Of a stretch of 64,000 nt of DNA, positions 59,004 to 64,000 are shown piece after piece. The position numbers and the translations under genes are program-made. The stretch's first letter is position 1, and the number at the start of each line of letters is the position of its first letter. The notes beneath the pieces are model-generated. The model made no database searches. It was not told where the DNA came from and was given only the letters and a program-made list of their open reading frames with translations. The stretch is from the NCBI GenBank assembly GCA_010279815.1, contig QEOQ01000207.1, forward strand, positions 1,642,078 through 1,706,077, read 5' to 3'. This stretch comes from Brachionus plicatilis. Lineage: Eukaryota > Rotifera > Eurotatoria > Ploima > Brachionidae.

Positions 59004-62000
59004 TTTTTAATTTTATTATTTATCTTTCATGCTTTTTCAAAATGTTTTCTAAAATAAAAATAATTAAATTTGATGATTGTTGAATTTTAAACGTTTTAAA
59101 TAAAACATAAATCTAGCTCTTAATGTTAAAAATAATTAAATAAAAATTAATTTGTCAATGTTGTTCAATCAATTGCATGTTTGGTTATAAAAGTATGTTA
59201 AATTTACTATAGCGTTATAAGAATGAATGGTTAAAATAATAATGAAAATTATTTCTTTTTTTTAAACAAAATTATTTGAAATTCATTTAACATTAAAAAA
59301 AATTAACAAAAATCAGTTGATCTTTAATCAAAATCTGATATTTCTATTTTCAATATACGGATAAAAGTTAAAATTAAAATACATATTTTTAAAAAGTCAA
59401 TTTAATTATTTTTAAATATTAGATAAAAACGGCATCGAAATTATACTTGAATAATCTTTTTAAAGGTAAAGATTTATTTTGATAGAAAATTTTGATTAAA
59501 AATTATAAATTATTCATGTATTAAATCGTCTCATTGATAAATAAAAAAATTAAATAAGAGAATTAAATTATTAAATACATTTAAAAAATATATTTGATTT
59601 AATTTTAAAAAAATAACTAATAATCTTTTTTTGCTTTAAGCTACTAAGTTTTTGCCATTTCAACTATGAATTTTTTCCCCCTAATATATTTTTAATAATT
59701 AATTTTACTTGTAATTCAATTAAAAAAAATTATAATTTAAAAATATCCATTTTTTTGATCAAAATTATATTTAAAAGAGAATGCTTAAATTATTATTGAA
59801 AAATGATATAGTTAAATGGTTTTATCAATATTTCACTGCTTTTTAATAAACTTGATGAAAAATTTTTTATAAATTGTTTTTATCAATGAGCTTATGTTTC
59901 ATTTTTTAAATCTAATCTGATTTTAACTAGAATGACGAATCAATTTGAAAAATTTTCGACTGAAATATTTTTCCTTAAATATTATTGCCAGAAAATCGGA
60001 ATAATTTTGGGGAAATTTTTTCAAAATAAGAAATAATAATTTAAAAGCGAAATCATTTAATTAATTCAAATGAATCAAATCTAATTTTTTTTGAATATTC
60101 TCAGAGGCAAATCATAAAATAAAATAAAATCTTCTAGTAGACTTTAATAAAAAAAATACGGAAGAGTGAAGATAAAATTAATAGAGCAGAATCAATTATT
60201 TAAAATTTAATCTGAAGATTTTATACAAAGTTTTGAAGTTGTTAAAGCTCAAAAAGGTCTTTTAATTAAAAGTTCAGCTCCAGAAAAATTCTGCATTTCT
60301 CTGAGATTTACACATTGTATAGAAAGTTATCAAAATTGAAATACGCATTTAATTTTACAGTTTTGCTGGCAAAATGAAAATAATTTTACATTTTTACATT
60401 TTCATATTTTTAGATTTTTTGTGCAATATTTCAGAGGATAAAAAAAACTCTTACAAATTATTTAGTTACCAAAATTAAAAATAAAAATTTTATGAAATTT
60501 TGCATAAAAAATCTAAAAATATGAAAATGTAAAAATGTAAAATTTTCTACATTTTGCCGTTTTGCTGAGGATTAATTTATATTTAGCATTATTTTTTTTG
60601 TAACCCAAAATAACTTTAAATTTATTCATAGCAAGATAAGAACAGTTTCATCATCATATTTCTGCAACTTTCTATAGCTCCGAAAACCCTTGATTTCTTT
60701 AAAATGAGAAATATTTAACAAAAAAATTTAAAAACTTAACATATATTAAAACAATTCGATTTTTAATTTTTGGCTGTTCAAAAAATTACAAACATAATAT
60801 CTGGATTATTAAATTTCATAGTAAGTTAAGATTATAAACTTTTAAATTGTAAGAAAGAATAAAGGGTTAACAGATTTAAATGAATGGAATTTTATTTAAA
60901 TGGACAATAATGATCTAATTCCTGCATGATCTTAGATTTAAATTTATCTTACTTTCTATCAATTTTCATTCTTTAAAATTTGTGGCTTTTTAGTATACGA
61001 ATTTTGTTTAATAACATTTGGAGTGTGCTTTATAAATCTATTTAAAAAAATATTCACAAGATTGACTGCAGCACAAAGAAGATATTATTCTGAACACATT
61101 AAATTATTTGGAGTTACTAAATTCAATAAATTAATAAATTATTATTTTTTTTAATACTAAACCTATTTAATTATTTAAATATGAATTAAATAAGAGGAAA
61201 CAATCCATGCCATTTGAGTTCTTATTTTTGCCTTATGAGAAAATAAAATTAAAATAAAATTGTGAATGAAAAAACTGATTTATTAATATTTGAATTCTGA
61301 TTTGACTTATATGTTTATAAATTCTTAATGATCTTAGGATTGTATAAAAAAAATAATTACTCAAAAATATTTTTAAAGCATAGAGAAAGATTAAAATATT
61401 TATAACCATTCTATATTTTCTAAAAAATATACTCTAAAAATAAATAAATTAAATATTAAAAAATTAAATAAATATTAGATTATATTAGATTGATATAGAT
61501 TATTTCAGTAAGACTTAACCCTTGATTTTAATTTTTATAAAAAAGTCTAGAAAAAAGATTTGAAATTTTTCTTGTTTGTAAATTTTATTTTGACTGACAA
61601 ATGATTTCAATCTCAAAATAATTAAATTTTTTCGGGATTGTCGAAATTTTTTCTCGATGACTTAAAATTACTTTGAAAATTAAGTAAGTTAAGGCATTCA
61701 ATTAGCCACCTTAATAATTTCTTAACAAAAAAATTGGAGAGCCTTTTTTAATTAAAAAATATTTAATATCTAAGGAATCTAAATAGCTATCAAAATTTAT
61801 TTTTTATAATTTTAGATAGCACTTAAGTTTCTAATTATTTCCTGGATCGTTCTTCAATCCAATCAAACGACATTATACCTCAATACAGATTAAACCTTTT
61901 AATTATTAAAAAATAAAAAAATCTACAAATTTCTTAAATGAACATTATTTATTGTAAAAAAAACAAAATTAATTTATTTGTGCTTAATTTTATCCTAAAC

Positions 62001-62583
62001 CTAATCCCTTAAAAAGAGAAAAAAAATCCGCGAACGCCACAGCTATTCCGTTTCCTAATACTATAATCAAGTTATACTATTTAAAAAAAAAAGTTAGAAA
62101 TTAAATTAATATTTTGGAGATCTCCTTAAATTTTTTGAAAAAAAATTAACAAGCCAAATCTAAAAAAAAACATTTAATTTCGCAGAAATAGAAATCTTGG
62201 AAAAAAATTTATTTAATTTTCAAAACGAATAGAAAAATTCAAACTAAATTAAAAAGTTACAGCTTTTAAAAAAATTATGGGTCAGTTTTTTAGTAGGACC
62301 CAATCAACCGACCTAGCAAGCTTACTAAACAGAAAAATTTGGAGTCAAATTTTTAATTTAAGATTTAAATTAAATTCTACTTATTTTTCCATAATAATTT
62401 CTTAGTCAAAAATAAGAAAATATTCAGTTAGCTGAATTTGAATCAACATTCTTAAATTTTTTGAACCTTTTATTTAAAACATATAAAAATTAAAAAAAAT
62501 TTTAATCATGTAAATTTAATTGAAAAATTAAATAAAACTTATAAAGTTTTGCGGCTTGAATTACATTTTAAAATATAATTTAA
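59004..62583. other. Gene desert with one palindromic element
   Basis: Very AT-rich. Apart from the inverted repeat at 60358-60567 I see no gene or RNA. Confidence 0.5.
60358..60567. mobile_element. MITE-like palindrome
   Basis: The arms share the ends CAG...GGCAAAATG and a long identical block TTTTACATTTTTACATTTTC that continues as ATATTTTTAGATTTTTT, over about 75 bp each. The loop is about 55 bp. No target duplication is evident and there is no coding content. Confidence 0.65.
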
Positions 62584-63190
62584 AATGAGTGGAAATATTC
62601 AAGAAGATTTTGAGTTTCTGCTAAAGAATTTAAGTGACAAAAAGTTTGTTCATTATCTAATCAACGAAGCACAATCTTTGGAATCTAAAAATTGATTTTA
62701 AAAATAAAAAATGTGCTTCTTTAATTAAAAATTTAATTTTAAACTATTTATTTAAAAGTGAGAATCAAATGACCGATGAGGAAAACATATGCAGAACAAA
62801 ATGTGCCTTGATAAACGTAATCAAAATATACATCACTGATTTTGACAAAAGTATTAATTAAATATTCCAAAAAAAATTTCCTCTAAAAAAGAAATTCGTT
62901 TTTTGAAAAGAATACGATGCAGTATTAACTCAATTATTTCATATGATTGAACTGTATATTAAACAATATACATAACTATTTTTTAATTACGACAATACAG
63001 AGACAAAACACTCTTTAAATAATCCCCGAGCTAATTTATATATTAGATAAATTACAAACATATTCATTTAGTTCTAAAAAATTTAACAATTTTTTTAATT
63101 TACCGGATGCTATTAATTATATCAAACCAGGATACCTTGAGTCTTCATACCGAGTTCAATTTCATTCTAGAATTTATTTTAAATCCTTTT
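62584..63190 (+). pseudogene. Small decaying gene or gene fragment, helical protein
   Basis: An ATG at 62584 opens MSGNIQEDFEFLLKNLSDKK. A one-base change in an A run near 62690 shifts the frame, after which coding-like sequence resumes (CASLIKNLILNYLFKS, CALINVIKIYITDFDK). A 58-bp intron (about 62851-62908) then leads to YDAVLTQLFHMIELYI; a later piece in another frame reads IIPELIYILDKLQTYSFS. The pieces together look like an alpha-helical repeat protein. The helix pattern recalls the N-terminus of FANCI, but that is a weak impression. At least one frame break has no intron explanation. Confidence 0.4.
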
Positions 63191-63399
63191 AAATTAATAA
63201 AGCTTAATTCTACCCAATGTTTTAGGCGTAATTTTGCGATTTTTGGAAAACATGAATTTTTCTAAGTATCGCAAGGTTTAAGTTTTTTCAATTGTATTAT
63301 ATTATTATTAACGCATAAAATTGCAAATTAAAATTTTAATTTCTGTCAAATTTAAAAATTTAAGTGAAAAAAAAATTAATAATATTTTTTTCAATTAAG
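63191..63399. other. AT-rich spacer
   Basis: Between the decayed helical gene and the LINE 3' end. Nothing recognised. Confidence 0.4.
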
Positions 63400-64000
63400 T
63401 AGTAGTACTAGTAGAGCATGCTCTGCTGGTCTTAAAGACCAGTGAGTGTGTTATCAGGCACACTATGACAGCTGATGTGCTTGATTGCTATTCATCCAGC
63501 GGTCAAGAGTCGCTTTAAAGTTGTTGACTGTTTAGCAGTTACTATTTCACCAGGCAAAGCATTCCAGGCGATGGCTATTCGGTTTTTAAAAAAAATTTCT
63601 CTTTGTGGGTAATTAACTATTTCTTTAAATCGGTAATTAACTATACTTGAAGCGGTGTCCTCTTAAATTATTTTTGACCAAATCAAAACTGTTGCTAATT
63701 TCTATCTTGTACAAATCGTTCATAAACTTGAACATCTGAATTAAGTCATGACTTTGTCTCCTTTCAGCCAACTTTTTTATCACAAGCAATTTCAGACATT
63801 CTCCATAACATTTTTTTCCTAATTCGTTAACAAACTTGGACGCTTTTCTTTGGATTTTTTCGATGGCATCATAGTCTGTTTTGAGATTTGGTGAGCACAC
63901 TGGAACCACAAACTCTAAAAGTTGACAGAAAAAGGTGGAATAAAGTAACCTCAGCAACTTAATATCAAATCTAGCAAACTATTTTTTGATTCTCCCAAGA
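63400..64000 (-). mobile_element. 3' part of a LINE (CR1/Jockey-like), runs off the window
   Basis: The minus-strand frame at 63637-63957 and its continuation read the C-terminus of a LINE ORF2: LEFVVPVCSPNLKTDYDAIE, IQRKASKFV, AERRQSHDLIQMFKFMN, LRGHRFKYS and, after a small duplication-caused frame change near 63605-63645, FFKNRIAIAWNALPGEIVTA. Downstream there is a hairpin (CTGGTC...GACCAG) and a 3' end with ACTAGTACTACTAC, like the microsatellite-type tails of CR1-group elements. A stop upstream of the RFDIK start near 63975 shows this copy is broken. It continues beyond position 64000. Confidence 0.82.

Noticed and set aside
60358..60567. 8-bp target duplication at this palindrome
   Set aside because: The flanking 8-mers do not match, unlike the three GGGT-ended elements, so no duplication is claimed.
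1..64000. CRISPR arrays, rRNA, bacterial genes or operons
   Set aside because: No spaced direct repeats, rRNA segments or bacterial gene structure; all confirmed genes are intron-containing animal families.

Overview
The window is nuclear DNA of a small-genome animal. It is very AT-rich (roughly a quarter G+C by eye) with homopolymer A/T runs everywhere. Genes are built from short exons separated by mostly 45-60 bp introns that start GT and end in TAG, AAG or CAG. Animal-specific families are present: a TR2/TR4-type nuclear receptor, RAB3GAP2, WDR41, a B3GAT glucuronyltransferase, an R-SNARE and a class A GPCR relic. Base composition, tiny introns and Asn/Lys/Phe-rich proteins suggest a spiralian such as a monogonont rotifer; that placement is inference and not proven here.

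Layout. 1-2.8 kb: AT-rich spacer. 2.8-7.7 kb: a Ras-family GTPase (+), a secreted EF-hand-like orphan (+) and, convergent to it, a B3GAT-type glucuronyltransferase (-). 8.8-17.1 kb: one large six-exon NR2C (TR2/TR4) nuclear receptor gene (-) with a GC-rich first exon and a 4.8 kb first intron. 17.2-29 kb: gene-poor, with microsatellites upstream of the receptor, nested palindromic transposons, a tRNA-derived SINE and a LINE relic. 29.4-30.7 kb: an orphan polytopic membrane protein (+). 32.9-38.5 kb: WDR41 (-), UBE2G1 (+), and two intronless orphan type I membrane proteins (-). 38.6-45.3 kb: RAB3GAP2 (-), which carries two palindromic elements and a nested 151-codon reading frame in its introns. 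45.5-49.5 kb: an ATP-grasp ligase (-) head-to-head with a synaptobrevin-like R-SNARE (+), then protein L-isoaspartate methyltransferase (-). 51.0-55.6 kb: a small Lys-rich protein and a long coiled-coil protein (+), with a LINE relic between them. 57.7-59.0 kb: a GPCR with a frameshift and an in-frame stop (-). 59-64 kb: mostly empty, with a palindromic element, a decaying gene and the 3' end of a LINE.

There is no operon-like unit. Several genes act in membrane traffic or its control: RAB3GAP2 (Rab18/Rab3 regulation), WDR41 (partner of C9orf72-SMCR8 in other animals), the R-SNARE and the Ras-like GTPase. Their proximity may be chance. The best non-genic signals are palindromic elements with exact 8-bp target duplications. 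One of them expanded a RAB3GAP2 intron from what would have been 46 bp to 671 bp; another contains a second, different element.
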